A stretch of DNA of 64,000 nucleotides, from NCBI GenBank assembly GCA_024138025.1, contig JAMXBD010000367.1:868001-932000 (forward strand). Direction: 5' to 3'. Below, one piece after another: positions 25,929 to 37,698 of the stretch. The notes beneath the pieces are model-generated. The model was given only the letters and a program-made list of their open reading frames with translations, had not been told where the DNA came from and did not search any database. The DNA comes from Combretum micranthum (taxonomy: Eukaryota; Streptophyta; Magnoliopsida; Myrtales; Combretaceae). The position numbers and the translations under genes are program-made. Every line of letters starts with the position of its first letter. Within the stretch, counting starts at the first letter, position 1.

Positions 25929-26326
25929 TAGGGTTGCAAAAGAGTCAAGTCGAGTTGAGTCAATACAGTACCAAACTTAAACTCGAATTCGACTCTAATA
26001 AAAAATTCGAAGCTCAAACTGGAGCTCGATCACGATTAAGCTTTGGTTTTTAAACTCGAATTCAATTTGATTTAATACTCAATAAGCTCGAACTTGACTC
26101 GATTAAGTTCGATTATTCTTTTAAATATTGATTTAACTATAAAGAATATTTAATACTTGATAAGTTAGAACTCAATTTAGTACTCGATTAAGCTCGCGAG
26201 TTCACTAAGCCAAGTAAATTAAAGCTCAAACTCGAGCTCGACCTGATTATAAGCGAGTCGAATTTGAGCTTTTGTCAACTTGAACTAGAGTAGATTGTGA
26301 GCTATCTAAACTCATTTATAGCCCTA
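25929..26326. mobile_element. Non-autonomous hAT element
   Basis: The ends form an inverted repeat of the Ac type: left TAGGGTTGCAAAAGAG, right (minus strand) TAGGGCTATAAATGAG. Eight-base flanks tctgttat (25921-25928) and cctattat (26327-26334) match at six of eight positions, as expected for a decayed hAT target duplication. The 398-bp interior is full of 'ctcgaact/gagctcga' motifs and has no transposase. Confidence 0.7.
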
Positions 26327-26334
26327 CCTATTAT

Positions 26335-28253
26335 AATTACAATTATATTATGTCATGTTTAGTATGGTAGAATAAATGTAGAATGAAATCGCAATTCTTA
26401 TAAATTGAAGATTTCAACTTTGAGGGGGAATTTGATTACACGCTTGAAAGACTCCATTCACTTAACATAAATAGTTATTCATTTTCTCCTCATTCGACAT
26501 AAAGCCATTATTATGGTATTAACTTGAGGGGAATGACAATTCATAATGAACTACTATTACGTAAAATTATAAATAGTAATTTATGTTCCTATCTCAAGAA
26601 TTGTCATTCAATCATAAATACCTATGTATTGAAATATCACTTATACAAATATCATTTTCCTGTAATTAATATGGGGGCATTATAGAAATTTTATCATTTA
26701 CTTCAATAATTATTTATTTTTTTTTATAACAAGTGAACATAATAATAGCTATTACAACCTTATTACATTCCCTTTGAATTAGAATTTTATTCCATTTTAT
26801 TCTATGCAACAAATTAAACAAAACAGCCTTGAATGCATTCCTCCCTGTCCTATATGACAGTTATATTTATCTTTTTACACATTATTTATTCACATTTATT
26901 ATCGATAACATTTTTTACAAGCACCATATTAATCTCATTCCATTCTATTATATAATATATCCAACCAAATGAATAAATTTATGATGGCGCCTCTCATTCT
27001 AACCCATTCTATTATGACAAAAAAAAATATGAAATAACTATTTTTTGCTAAAACCTATAAATAACAATTCAATATTGGAGTTTATTTTTTCTTGAAACAC
27101 TCTCATTTAAAAAAAATCAACAAATGAAAATCCTATTTCACTCATTTTCCAATCTTCAATAATAGAAATTACATTATTGATTTATTCATTCAATAAAGTA
27201 AACGGGTAGTAAATGCCACACTTCATACCTAAATTATATATATTTCTACAATCAATTACCTAAGGTTTAAAGTATCAATTTACCAGTTACAAACTTTTGA
27301 AAAGTACCTAGTGAAATAATCAATTGTAAAAAATAGTAAAATTCTAGTTAATTGCAAAATTTAAGTAATTAATTATAAAAATAAATAAAGTTTAGGAATC
27401 AAATTAATGACCACATCTGCTTAATTACAAATTAAGCAAAGTTTGTGAAAATTACCCTTAATAAAATTTACTTATCAATTGTAATTTTTCATTTTGTTAC
27501 TTTTATCTCTTTTTAATAGTTTTTTTTTTGTTTTAAATTTACATTTTATTTTCCTTTGGCCCATTGATATATATATTTTTTATTCATAATAAAAGAAAAT
27601 AAATAAAATCAAGGCATCAAATTAAATTGGAAATGGATAAAATATAATACACATAATCTATTTTCTATTGTTTTCTAAAATAAATACTTTTATTAGCTAC
27701 AATAATAATTATGGAAGAAAAGATTGTAGTTTATGCAAAACCTACAATTAAAATGCATTATAAAAGAAATTAGAGCAAATACATATATATATATATATGC
27801 TAACACTTAATTTACTTTATCATGCCATGTGCATACATTAACAATGGGTAAATTTACTTTATCATGCCATGTGCATACATTAACAATGGGTATTATATTA
27901 CTTAGAGAACTTTATACAAAGTAATTTAACATTTTTCAATATAGACTAATATATTCGAATAAGCGTGCTTAGGCATGTAGTATGTCACAATATTACATGA
28001 ATAATTAAACAAAAAAAAATTTTGTGATAATACTAAAATAAAAATATTGCATTGAGATAATCATCGCTCATTATTTTATTGAACAAATATCAGCTAGCAA
28101 ACATGTGCGCACATGGCATGTGCCATGATATTATATAAATGAATCAAACATGAAAAGAAAATTCGAATAAGAATAATGCATTAAAATCATTACCCGTTAT
28201 TTAATCATTTAAGATATTATAAAACATTTAAAATGTTTTTTAATGATAATAAA
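26335..28253. other. No gene seen; AT-rich intergenic DNA
   Basis: No recognisable coding sequence. It includes an AT microsatellite (27783-27798) and the duplication listed at 27809. Patches with 'gaatggaat' and 'ccaaccaaatgaat' hint at an old MITE, but no ends could be matched. Confidence 0.4.
27809..27892. repeat. Perfect tandem duplication of 42 bp
   Basis: Copies 27809-27850 and 27851-27892 are identical (aatttactttatcatgcc...caatgggta). Identity implies a recent event. Confidence 0.95.
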
Positions 28254-28938
28254 TGTAAATCCTCGAAATTTTTGGATTCAAATTGAAGCTTATACCCTAT
28301 TCGGAAGTCAACCGGATTTTCAGAGTCAACAAAACCCTAGTTATCGTAACCGCTTAAATCCGGCATTACCGTTTTCTCTAGCTCTAGAAAACGAAGTTTG
28401 AGTAATTAGCTATAATAGTTCGTAATAGTTATAGGCTATATAAAAATATCGGTTTGGCGAAATTCGAGTATCCTTTGAACCCGATCGGACACAGTTCTTA
28501 AAAAACGTGTCCGAGAGCCCGGAATAGGAAAAATATTTTGAATATACCGTTATACTCGTAAAAATATAAGATTTTCAAAAATATCAATTTCGTAATTTTT
28601 CGGTAGCTAAAAATATCAGATATCGCATTTGTACGCGTATTTTCTTACTACGGTATTTAATTGTCATGTCTACTTTTACATGCACTATTTTCTATTATTC
28701 TACACTATTCATCTATCTCTACTTTTTCTTACAACCGATACACCAATTTCTTACACATTTTCATTTCCAATACAATTTCACATCTTTCATTTCTTACTTT
28801 TAATTAACAAAATAACAAAACAAATAATTTTCACTCTCTCTCTCACCCTCAAAATTGCGCCGACCATCCCCCCATTTATGCCAAATTTGTTTTGTTTTTC
28901 ATTTATTTAATTAACACAAATTATCTCCCATATTTTCC

Positions 28939-28946
28939 TATAAATA
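28939..28946 (+). promoter_or_regulatory. TATA box of LTR_A
   Basis: TATAAATA, 686 bp into the LTR and followed by a CT-rich start region. The same octamer is at 53391-53398 (LTR_C) and 58157-58164 (LTR_D). It implies that most of each LTR is transcribed leader. Confidence 0.6.
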
Positions 28947-29348
28947 CCCCTTCACACTTCCACTTCTTTCATACTTCTTCTACACTAAAGTTACTATACC
29001 AAAATCTCTTCCAAAATTTCTTCAAGAAGTCTCTTACAAGAAGTTCTCTTCTTCTTCTTTCTTTTAGGCAATATGCCTTCAAGAATTTCCTATGTTCATC
29101 TACTTAGTATGAACTTAGTGTGTATTTTCTAAAACCATGAAGGTTAAGAAAGCAACAATAGATTCATACTTTGTTTTTGTTCATAATCTAAATTCCTTTA
29201 TGTTTCCTTTATGTTTATAACTATCTAATATATCTATATAACTATATATATTATTTAGAGCATATAAGCTCATTGTCTTGCAATTTATTTACCTTTCATG
29301 CAATTTATTTACTTCCTTGCAATTTATTTAATTTCAAGTTGTTTTTTA

Positions 29349-29433
29349 GACTAGTCTTTCTAGTCTTAGACTTGTCCTCATCAAGTCAAAACATTTTCTG
29401 CATTCTTTTGGGACTAGTCATTTTCTTAATCCC
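29349..29433 (+). promoter_or_regulatory. Cluster of three short hairpins in LTR_A
   Basis: Three consecutive inverted repeats: GACTAG/CTAGTC (29349-29365), GACTTG/CAAGTC (29369-29387) and GGGACTA/TAATCCC (29410-29433). The same series occurs at 53913-54014 and 58659-58741. The loops and intervening bases vary more than the arms. Confidence 0.65.
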
Positions 29434-30517
29434 AGGATACCTTAAACAAGCTAAGGTTCTAATACTTGATTTATTTTCTTAATAGCTTATTCTTTCAATT
29501 ATTATGTTTCTTTATGTTTTCATAAGCTTTATGACTCATATTCATGCATGAACACAATGGTTTTGTCTCAACAAAAAAATGAAGAAATATTTTCTTAAAA
29601 ATAAAGGTTCTTCTCTAGAAATAAAAATAAGTAGTTAATGTTTTTCTAAAAACAAGAAGCCATCTTAAACAAACTTAGAGGAGTTCATAATAGATTTTTA
29701 TAAACATACATAAAAAAGATTTTTTGAAGAAAACAAGGATTTTTCAACAACTTCATCTTTCCTTCATATGATAGAAATTCCTTTTCATTAAAATAAGATG
29801 ATCTCAAGAAGTCAAGAAATCATTTTTCTAAATATAGAAGTATTAAATACTTTCAAAAAGTGTTGGAAGCTAAGTCTAGAAAATAAAAATCCTTTCTTAA
29901 GAATTTAAGGAGATTATGGAAATAAGATTTAGGAAAAGAAAAGAAATACTTATTATAAACAACTTAAGATAATTTTCAAGCAATTACAAGCAATTAAATT
30001 AGAGAAAGAAAATACTCATCTCAAATAACTCAAAATCTTTTCAAAGTAAAATGGACACTTCAAAAATTCTCAAGCTTCAAAATCTTTAAAGACTTCACTT
30101 TTTCATAATTTGAGACAACTTCATTAACTTCATACATTTGTTATGAGTCAATAAATATATATGAATATACTTTCCAAAAGTTTTACAAGTTATTATATTA
30201 TCTATCCCTTCAAGTGAGCTTTTGATAAAAGAAAGAAAACAAGTTTTTTTTGTAAATTCTTGGCAAATGTGGTCGCTGCCTTTTCGGGACCCAAATGACT
30301 TAGTTTGATGAAAATAAGTTTAGAAATAGATAGATCTTTTCAAATAGGTAGAAAAAGGTATATTATACGCGAAATTCCGAGTTAAAATGAGCAAGTTATG
30401 ACCATTTTAAGTTGGAATTTCCTCTTATTCGATTTTACCACGATTTTAAGAAAATTTAAGATCTTTAAGAATAGAAACTTCATGAAAGACTTATTTTGGG
30501 TATTCCATCTTGTTTAG

Positions 30518-30580
30518 GTGGAGAAGGATCCGAGATCGTGTTTCCGCAGGATTACTTTGATTAGGATCTACCGACATGGA
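30518..30580 (+). other. Exon-like segment in LTR_A leader (63 nt)
   Basis: Preceded by a pyrimidine-rich acceptor-like tract ending TTGTTTAG and followed by a consensus donor GTGAGT. Equivalent segments occur in all five long LTRs of the window. It ends ATGGA before the donor. Confidence 0.5.
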
Positions 30581-31025
30581 GTGAGTTATTCCTTTTACTA
30601 AGCTACATTTCTTTGTTTTGTGCTTGTAATTAGTAGCACTAGAAATTAAGAAAAAGATAAAATGGATAATTGTTGTGGTATTATGGATGATTGAACACAA
30701 GTTAACGAATATCGGGAGATGGTTTGATGAATAAAATTGTTATTCTTGTATTGATATGAATATTGTGTTTATCACCTTTAACTTGAACTAAATATTGTTG
30801 GTTAAATTTATATTGAAATCAATTCATGCATATCATACACACGAGTCACATTTGTTTCACTACTATTCTTCGTGTGGGGAAACGAGAAAATGATAGTGGT
30901 GGCTGGTAGGAGCCGGAAAGTCTACATGGTGGCTAGTAGGAGCCAGAAAGTCTACAGGATAAGCAGGAGCCGGTAAATCTGCAGATATTGATGGTCGTAT
31001 GGGCTTGTAACCTCCCAACCCTTGT

Positions 31026-31076
31026 CATGGAGGGCGTTAAATCCATGCTACACTTGATTGCCGGTTAATCATGTGT
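31026..31076 (+). promoter_or_regulatory. Paired hairpins near the LTR_A 3' end
   Basis: Stem 1 CATGGA/TCCATG (31026-31047); stem 2 ACAC.TGATT/AATCA.GTGT (31050-31076) with CCGG in the loop region. Homologues in the other LTRs show compensatory changes. A GGGGG/CCCC hairpin follows at 31385-31397. Confidence 0.65.
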
Positions 31077-31631
31077 ATATTGTTTATTCATATGATTAGT
31101 GCATTTTCATATATCTTGATTAAAATACTTGTACGAATTATGGAAATATCTTATAGATGGAATTATCTCACTAAGCTAGTTTTGGTTATACCCTTATAGC
31201 TTTTTGTTACAGTACGATTACCTTTGGTTGGCCCCAAGGAGCCCCGTTTGCCTGGTACGAGTATAAGCTACTAGGAGTTTTTGGGAGAAGCTTTATGTAT
31301 TTAAGTTTTGAACATAGCCTTCTAGGAAAATCTCTATAGTAGGCTTATGTCATAGTTGTTATTATTTTGGAAGACTATTAAAGCGGGGGAATGCCCCTAA
31401 GATGATGTAAGGTTATTATTATGGAAATATTATGTTTGTTTATATAAGTTCTTGCTTGCTTTTATTATCTGCTTAAACGTAATACCCTGTGAGTCTCCTA
31501 CTATCTTGGAAGCACGCCTTGCATGTGATATCGAAGTTCCTGCGTGACTAAGGTTGTCATTCATTAGCTTTAATATTATATGCAGCGGACTGCCACGTTT
31601 AGGGTACCTTTCGGGGCGTGACAGTTTAAGT

Positions 31632-31643
31632 TGATATCGGAGC
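31632..31643 (+). promoter_or_regulatory. Primer binding site of element A, mutated
   Basis: TGATATCGGAGC differs at two positions from the tRNA-Met site TGGTATCAGAGC seen in element B. Both changes are G-A transitions (one in each direction). Confidence 0.75.
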
Positions 31644-31745
31644 GCAAGTTTTAGATAAAAGATAGAAGAAATAGACTTTAAGTTAGATAGTAGAAGTTAG
31701 AACCTAGGTTTAAGTTCTGATCCTCTTCTTGTTCCATCTTGATAG

Positions 31746-32828
31746 CTAACCATCCCTGAAGTTAAGGAAAAATCCCAACGTTTCCTTAAAGACCCAGATG
31801 AGACCTTCGTGAATTACCGTCTTAGGTTAAGAGTTCTATGTGAAGAGTTTGCATTAGTTGGAAGACCTAGAACCACCCAAGAAATGTTTAAGTTATGGAG
31901 GAAATGTTTGAAACATTCCTTATGGAGGAACTTGCCCAAAGAACTACGATTCGATGCCGTAAGCAGACGAAGGTGGAGCGACATAGAAGTCATATACGTG
32001 GTAGAAAGAATGATGGTTTTTATGTACAGAGAAACCATGCTACAAGAGATGACTTTTATCTTAAAGGCGGAAGGAACCTGTCAGGACCCAGACTTTCGAA
32101 CTTGGAACAAGTTAGGACCTCTTTATATCTACGCACATGACGATCTCGCGGATCACACCGAATGGCTAAAAGCGAACGCGGAGGAACGATTCTACTGGTA
32201 CGCCTCCTGTAGACGTATTGTCCCCATGCCATCAGAATGTAGCATCCAACCAAACTCTATCGGAATGCAGTTGGAAGTGATCCCAGACGACGATTTCATC
32301 ATGGAAGATGCCCAAAGGAATGAAGGAAATGGAGAGACAGAAGATGATCCTGAAGAAGACCCCAGCGAAAACCCAAAACAATAGCAAAATCCGTCGTGAC
32401 TCCTTGGGAATAAAGTCCCTTGATTCCCAGTCCGGTACCCTCGCGAAAGTTGAGTCAAGACTTTCCCATGGAGACAGTAGCAAGAAATGACCCAGTGATG
32501 ATTTCGATTGAGAGGAAGAAGGAAGGAATAACCAACAATGGAGGAACGAATTCGATCCAAATGGATTTTTGAGAAGCCGATCTCAAACCCTACCATAGCA
32601 ATGGCACCTGAAGGAAGAGATCAAGAAGAACAAGAGACAACAAACGATACCACTCAAGGAGAAAGGACTTCCATCCATGAAGAAGTATGGCCATCACAAG
32701 CAGAAATCACCTCAAGATATAGAGGAAAAAGGATGTCCGTAAGCCAGTATTTACGACAATTTGTTAAGAAGCATCGAGGATCCACTAGTCAGAGCATGAA
32801 CCCAACACCATCCAGAGAAGAAGATTGA
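31746..32828 (+). pseudogene. ORF0 of element A, upstream of gag, broken
   Basis: The frame is open from 31746, directly after a TAG that also looks like a splice acceptor, to 32384. It encodes YRLRLRVLCEEFALVGRPRT, an Arg/Trp-rich middle and an acidic tail (DDPEEDPSENP). A second piece in another frame (32538-32828) ends GKRMSVSQYLRQFVKKHRGS. Element B has collinear homologues of both pieces (41379-42570), so this is one conserved protein of about 300 residues. I do not recognise a domain. There is no ATG at the start of the frame, so translation may depend on splicing. Standard Tekay/Del elements, as I know them, begin with gag. Confidence 0.6.
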
Positions 32829-33159
32829 AGAAGAAAGAAGTAAAGGAAGATGAGCACAATCCAACAAGTCCAAACCAAGCCTTTTCCTAGGATAGGCATA
32901 TCTTTGTTTTGATGCATGAATGTTCTTACTTTTAATGTTGTGTTTTGAATATTTCCTATTTTGAATAATTATCTTTTGTTGAGAAAGGTTATAACCTTCT
33001 CAAATTATGTAAGGAACATCATCCTCTTTTGTTTTAATGCAAGGAATTCTATGTTTGATTTCATGATTTGATTGCCTTGATTACTTTCTATGCAAAATTG
33101 CGATATTTCCGATTTATTTCCAGAGATTTAAGAAAGTCCAAAACTAGAGTAATTAATAG
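32829..33159 (+). other. Non-coding spacer between ORF0 and gag (A)
   Basis: AT-rich with no recognisable frame. A similar but longer spacer (42571-43169) exists in element B. Confidence 0.5.
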
Positions 33160-34519
33160 ATGAGGTAGGAGAGGTAGAAGACGTGAACGACGCGCCTCTA
33201 ATAATGTCCTAGCTGAACTAGAGAATCCCCCAGCAGGTCAACAAGCAGCACCAAATCCCCCACAAAACCAACAAGGTGATGTTTGGGCTGCAATCAATCA
33301 ACTAACTGGTCTAGTCAACAACTTCATGCAGTACGCACAAAACATGCCGCCTCCAGCAGCCAATGCATTGGAAGCGACCGTTAAGGCACCTGCACCACCA
33401 GAAGCAGAGTCTCAAACTATTCCTTTACCAGCACCACCGCCGCCTCGACCTTACAGAAGTTCTCTACCAGACTTCATCAAGAGCAATAGATACTTTGATG
33501 GAAGTTTTGGAAAGCCAGATGAAGCGGAGGACTGGCTAGCACAGATTGAAAGATCGTTTGCCGCATATGAAGTACCCCATCATCTTCACTTGGATTATGG
33601 CACCTACATGTTAAGGTTCAACGCCAGAATATGGTAGGAGTCAAAAAGTAGGGAATTATTGCCACCAGTGACCTAGGCAACCTTCCTAAGAGAATTCTTG
33701 GAAAACTACTTTCTTGGAAGTTTAAAGGTGCAATACAACGGAGATTTCCTCCACATATCTTAGAAAGGAAGGAGAGTGGAACAATACGAGACGAAGTTCA
33801 GTCGTCTACTCCAATATACGCCAGAGTCCTTCAGGCACAGCAAAGAATTGAAGAGGCAAGTCTTCTTAAGTGGCCTAGACAAAGATTTGAGGATGCGTCT
33901 AGAGTAGTTGGATTTAAGGACCCTTCGCGAGTTGGTTGAAAGGGCTCGTATCATAGAGGGAGCCAAGAAGAGGAAAAGCAAGGCACCGGAAAAGCGAACC
34001 TTTGTGTTCGGAAAGAGGGCTCAAGATAGCTACAGCCCTAGCTTCCAAAGTAAAAAGTTCAAACCCTTCCACAGTTTCAGAGGAAGTGTTAATGGTAACA
34101 AGGAGACACCTGAGATCAAAGTGACATGTTGGAAATGTAAGAAGGAGAACTATGCAAAGAGGTGCCCCCTACTTCAACACAAATGTTATTTTTGTGGAGA
34201 CCCAAGCCACAAGATTGGCAATTGCTCGAAGAAGGCTTCCACCATTTGCTTCGTGTGCAAGCAAACTGGGCACTTCACCAATGAATGCCCACAAAGAAAG
34301 AATGCCCCATCCAGACCGTTTGTTCGACAGGAGGAGCTACATCGACGAAGAATGGAAGTGGAGGGAACAACTTCAAACCGATCTGGAGCGGCTGTCTACG
34401 GAATGAGGATATACAACTGGAAAGGACAGTGGGTATGTGAGGAGTCAAATGATGAAGGAGCAGAGATAGCAGCCATGGATGAAGATTGTGGCCCAGATTT
34501 TGGACTAGTGATAGGTTAG
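33160..34519 (+). pseudogene. Gag of element A, nonsense-mutated
   Basis: One continuous frame interrupted only by stops at 33635, 33674, 33761 and 33905. Motifs include SSLPDFIKSNRYFDGSFGKP and DEAEDWLAQIERSFAAYE of the gypsy Gag core. Then come three Cys/His knuckles: CWKCKKENYAKRC (His lost), CYFCGDPSHKIGNC and CFVCKQTGHFTNEC. Gag forms the virus-like particle and binds element RNA. Compared with element B, the first two stops are TGG to TAG and the third corresponds to CAA, all consistent with C/G to T/A transitions. Confidence 0.9.
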
Positions 34520-34639
34520 AATCAAAACTCCTTCCTTTAATGCAAGTTATTAAGTATTCTATGTTCAAATCTTATGCTAGAAGTATAAAGTCTTATACCA
34601 CAAATAGCTTAAGTATACCAGCCTCATGATGAGTATAAA

Positions 34640-36681
34640 AATTCGAGTGCAGGGCATATACGCATAGCTAGTCAAACCGCTTATGCTTTATTCGACACGG
34701 GAGCTGCACATTCCTTTATCACCGTTAGCCTGGCTAAACAAACTGGATTACCCATAGATACTATCGCTACCGGCTTCCGAGTTAAGACCCCCACCTGAAG
34801 CATAGTAACAACTAAGGAAGTGCTTAAGGATTGTCCTATGGAGATACAAGGAAGTTACTCTAAATGTGACCTGATAGTCTTGGAAATCAGCAAGTACGAA
34901 GTAATTATAGGAATGAGTTGGTTAACATCCGTTAAAGCTCTAGTAGATTGTAGACGCAAAGAGGTGAAGTTTAAGGATCAAAATGAATGTGAAATAGTGT
35001 TCAGGGGAGAATCCACGGCGAAGTTGAACTCATTCGAGTTAGTGGATGACGAAGAGATCAACTTATGTATCATGGACGAAGAAGAAAAGGAGAAACCTGA
35101 GTTGGAATCCATACAAGTGGTTAAGGAATTTCCAGATGTATTCCCAGATGGATTGCCTGGCTTACCACCCAAGAGAGAGATTGATTTCGAAATCGACTTA
35201 TTGGTAAACATAGAGCCAATATCAAAGGCACCCTATCGGATAGCACCAGTGGAGCTTAAGGAGTTAAAGACTCGGTTGCAAGACTTGTTAGATCAAGGTT
35301 TTATCCGACCAAGTGTATCACCTTGGGGAGCACCAGTGTTGTTCGTAAAGAAGAAGGATGGATCAATACTCTTATGCATCAACTATCGGGAGCTCAACAA
35401 AGCCACCATCGAGAACAAATATCCACTCCCAATGATAGATGACCTTTTTGATCAGCTTTAAGGAGCTATCATCTTTTCAAGGATTGATCTACGATCAGGA
35501 TACTACCAGTTGAGGATTAAACCTGAGGATGTACCGAAGACAGCCTTCAGAACACGCTATGGACATTATGAGTTTTTGGTACTGCCTTTTGGATTAACCA
35601 ATGCACCAGCAGCTTTCATGGATCTCATGAATCGAGTATATAAGCCCCTATTGGATAAATGCATGATAGTCTTCATCGACGATATTCTGATCTACTCAAA
35701 AACGCGAGAGCAACATGAGGAACACTTGAGAATGGCATTACAGACCTTGCGTGAACATAAGTTGTACGCCAAGTTATCTAAGTGTGACTTTTGGTTGGAT
35801 CGGATATCTTTCCTAGGACATGTGATATCTGGAGAAGGAATATCAGTGGACCCTGAAAAGATCAAGGCAGTGGTGGATTGGAAACAACCCAAGATTGTGA
35901 CGGAAGTAAGAAGTTATCTTGGATTTGCTAGATATTATAGAAAGTTTGTGAAGAATTTTTCTACCATCGCCAAACCCCTCACACAGTTGACTCAGAAGGA
36001 TGAGAAGTTCATCTGGACAGATAAAAGAGAATAAGGTTTTCAAGAGTTGAAGAAAAGGCTCATTTCTGCCCCAATCTTGATTCTATCAGATCCCGAGAAG
36101 CCTTATACGGTACACAATGATGCCTCTAGAAATGGTCTTGGATGCGTGTTGATGCAAGATGGAAAAGTGATTGCTTATGCATCACGACAGCTTAGGCCTC
36201 ATGAACAGAATTACCCCACTCATGATCTGAAGCTAGCCGCAATTGTTTTCGCACTTAAGTTATGGAGACATTACCTATATAGACAAAGGTGCAAAATCTA
36301 CACCGACCATAAGAGTCTCAAGTATCTATTCACACAGAAGGAGTTGAATATGCGACAATGGAGATGGTTGGAACTCATCAAAGATTATGACCTTGGGATA
36401 AATTATTGTCCAGGAAGAGTGAACGCGGTTGCAGATGCCCTGAGTAGAAAGAATTATGGAGAAGTAGCTACCTTGCTCACGGATAAGAAGGAGCTAATAA
36501 AGGAATTTGAAAGGATGAGTATCGAATTCATAGGGCAAAATGTGGAAGTAAAAATTGCCAGCCTTATCATGGAACCCACCATAGTGGAGAGAATCAAGGA
36601 GGCCCAGCGATATGACGAGACGATTCAGAAGATCAAAAGAGAGGTGCAAGAAGGAAAGTTCATCGACTTTACCATAGATGA
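34640..36681 (+). pseudogene. PR-RT-RNase H of element A, nonsense-mutated
   Basis: Same reading frame as gag. The protease is marked by LFDTGAAHSFI (about 34690). Reverse transcriptase runs from about 35290 with [20 protein letters not shown] and [11 protein letters not shown] as the catalytic centre. RNase H follows with NDASRNGLG and TDHKSLKYL. The usual Glu of the RNase H 'THDLELAA' motif is Lys here (THDLKLAA), a G-to-A change. Stops are at 34796, 35459 (CAA to TAA) and 36032 (CAA to TAA). The enzyme would copy element RNA into DNA in the particle. This copy is dead. Confidence 0.92.
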
Positions 36682-37698
36682 GGATTCCCGAGAACCTCCA
36701 CTGGATGTAATGCAGTATGGGTAATAGTGGACCGTTTGACGAAGTCAGCACACTTCCTACCAATTAATATGACCTATTCGTTGGACAAATTGGCTAGGAT
36801 CTACATCAAGGAGATTGTGCGACTCCATGGTATTCCACCAGGAATCATTTCAGATCGGGATCCAAGGTTTGTTTCGAAGTTCTGGACGAGCCTACTAAAG
36901 AGCTTAGGCACCAAATTGCATTTCAATACTGCCTACTATCCTCAGACAGATGGACAGTCTGAGCGAACCATTCAGACCTTAGAGGACATGTTAAGGGCTT
37001 GCATATTGGAATTCAAAGGAAGTTGGGATAATCATATACCCCTAATCGAGTTTGCCTATAACAATAGCTACCACTCAACCATTCAGATGCCACCATACGA
37101 AGCCTTATATGGACGGCGTTGTAGGTCCCCTCTGTTTTGGGATGATGTAGAAAAGCTAGCTATTGGTCCTGAATTGGTTTAGGAAGCAACTGATAAAGTC
37201 CGGGTTATTCAACAGAAAATGAAAGAAGCTCAAGACAGACAAAAGAGTTGGGCTGATCTGAAGAGAAGAGAACTGGAATTTCAAGTAGACGATCATGTCT
37301 ATTTGAAGATAAACCCAATCAAGAGCATAAAGAGGATGCGGGCTCAAGGGAAATTAAGCCCAAGGTATATTGGACCCTTTGAAATTCTGGAAAGAGTGGG
37401 AGATTTGGCCTATCGGCTAGCCTTACCGCCGAACTTGTCGGGAGTTCATAATGTGTTCCACGTATCAGTGTTAAGGAAGTATGTACCTGACCCTGAGCGG
37501 ATAGTGGAGTTGGAACCCATACGGTTAAAGGAAAATCTCACCTATGAAGAGCATCCAGTAGAAATCTTGGATAAGAAAACTCAGAAGCTTCGGAATAAAG
37601 AGATCCGATATGTTAAAGTATTGTGGCGAAACCACGCTTCTGAGGAAGCAACTTGGGAAGCTGAAGAGGAAATCCGAAGAAAATCCCGAGTTGTTTGA
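36682..37698 (+). pseudogene. Integrase C-part and chromodomain, family B origin
   Basis: The zinc finger and the first catalytic Asp region present in element B are missing. The sequence resumes inside the core ([16 protein letters not shown]), with DRDPRF and the later Glu in the [13 protein letters not shown] stretch. The Tekay-type chromodomain end includes [13 protein letters not shown] and [22 protein letters not shown]-to-TAG stop is at 37180 and a one-base loss near 37680 removes the last residues. It is nearly identical to 47027-48072, so it came from family B by recombination. The domain normally directs integration toward particular chromatin. Confidence 0.9.

Larger units (their letters stand above)
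28254..31623 (+). repeat. LTR_A, 5' LTR of the composite
   Basis: 3370 bp, starting TGTAAATCCTCG and ending GGGGCGTGACA. It is related to the solo LTRs at 52500 and 57453 and more distantly to LTR_B. It contains a TATA box, a three-hairpin cluster, a conserved leader block (about 30318-30420), an exon-like segment and paired hairpins near the 3' end. No open frame in it is recognised. Confidence 0.85.

Noticed and set aside
26350..27030. MITE suggested by 'gtagaatgaaat' and 'ccaaccaaatgaat' motifs
   Set aside because: No matching inverted ends or target duplication could be found.
28629..29107. Open frames in LTR_A rich in Phe, Tyr, Leu and Thr
   Set aside because: They are translations of a TC-rich promoter/leader region without counterparts that keep the frame in the other LTRs.
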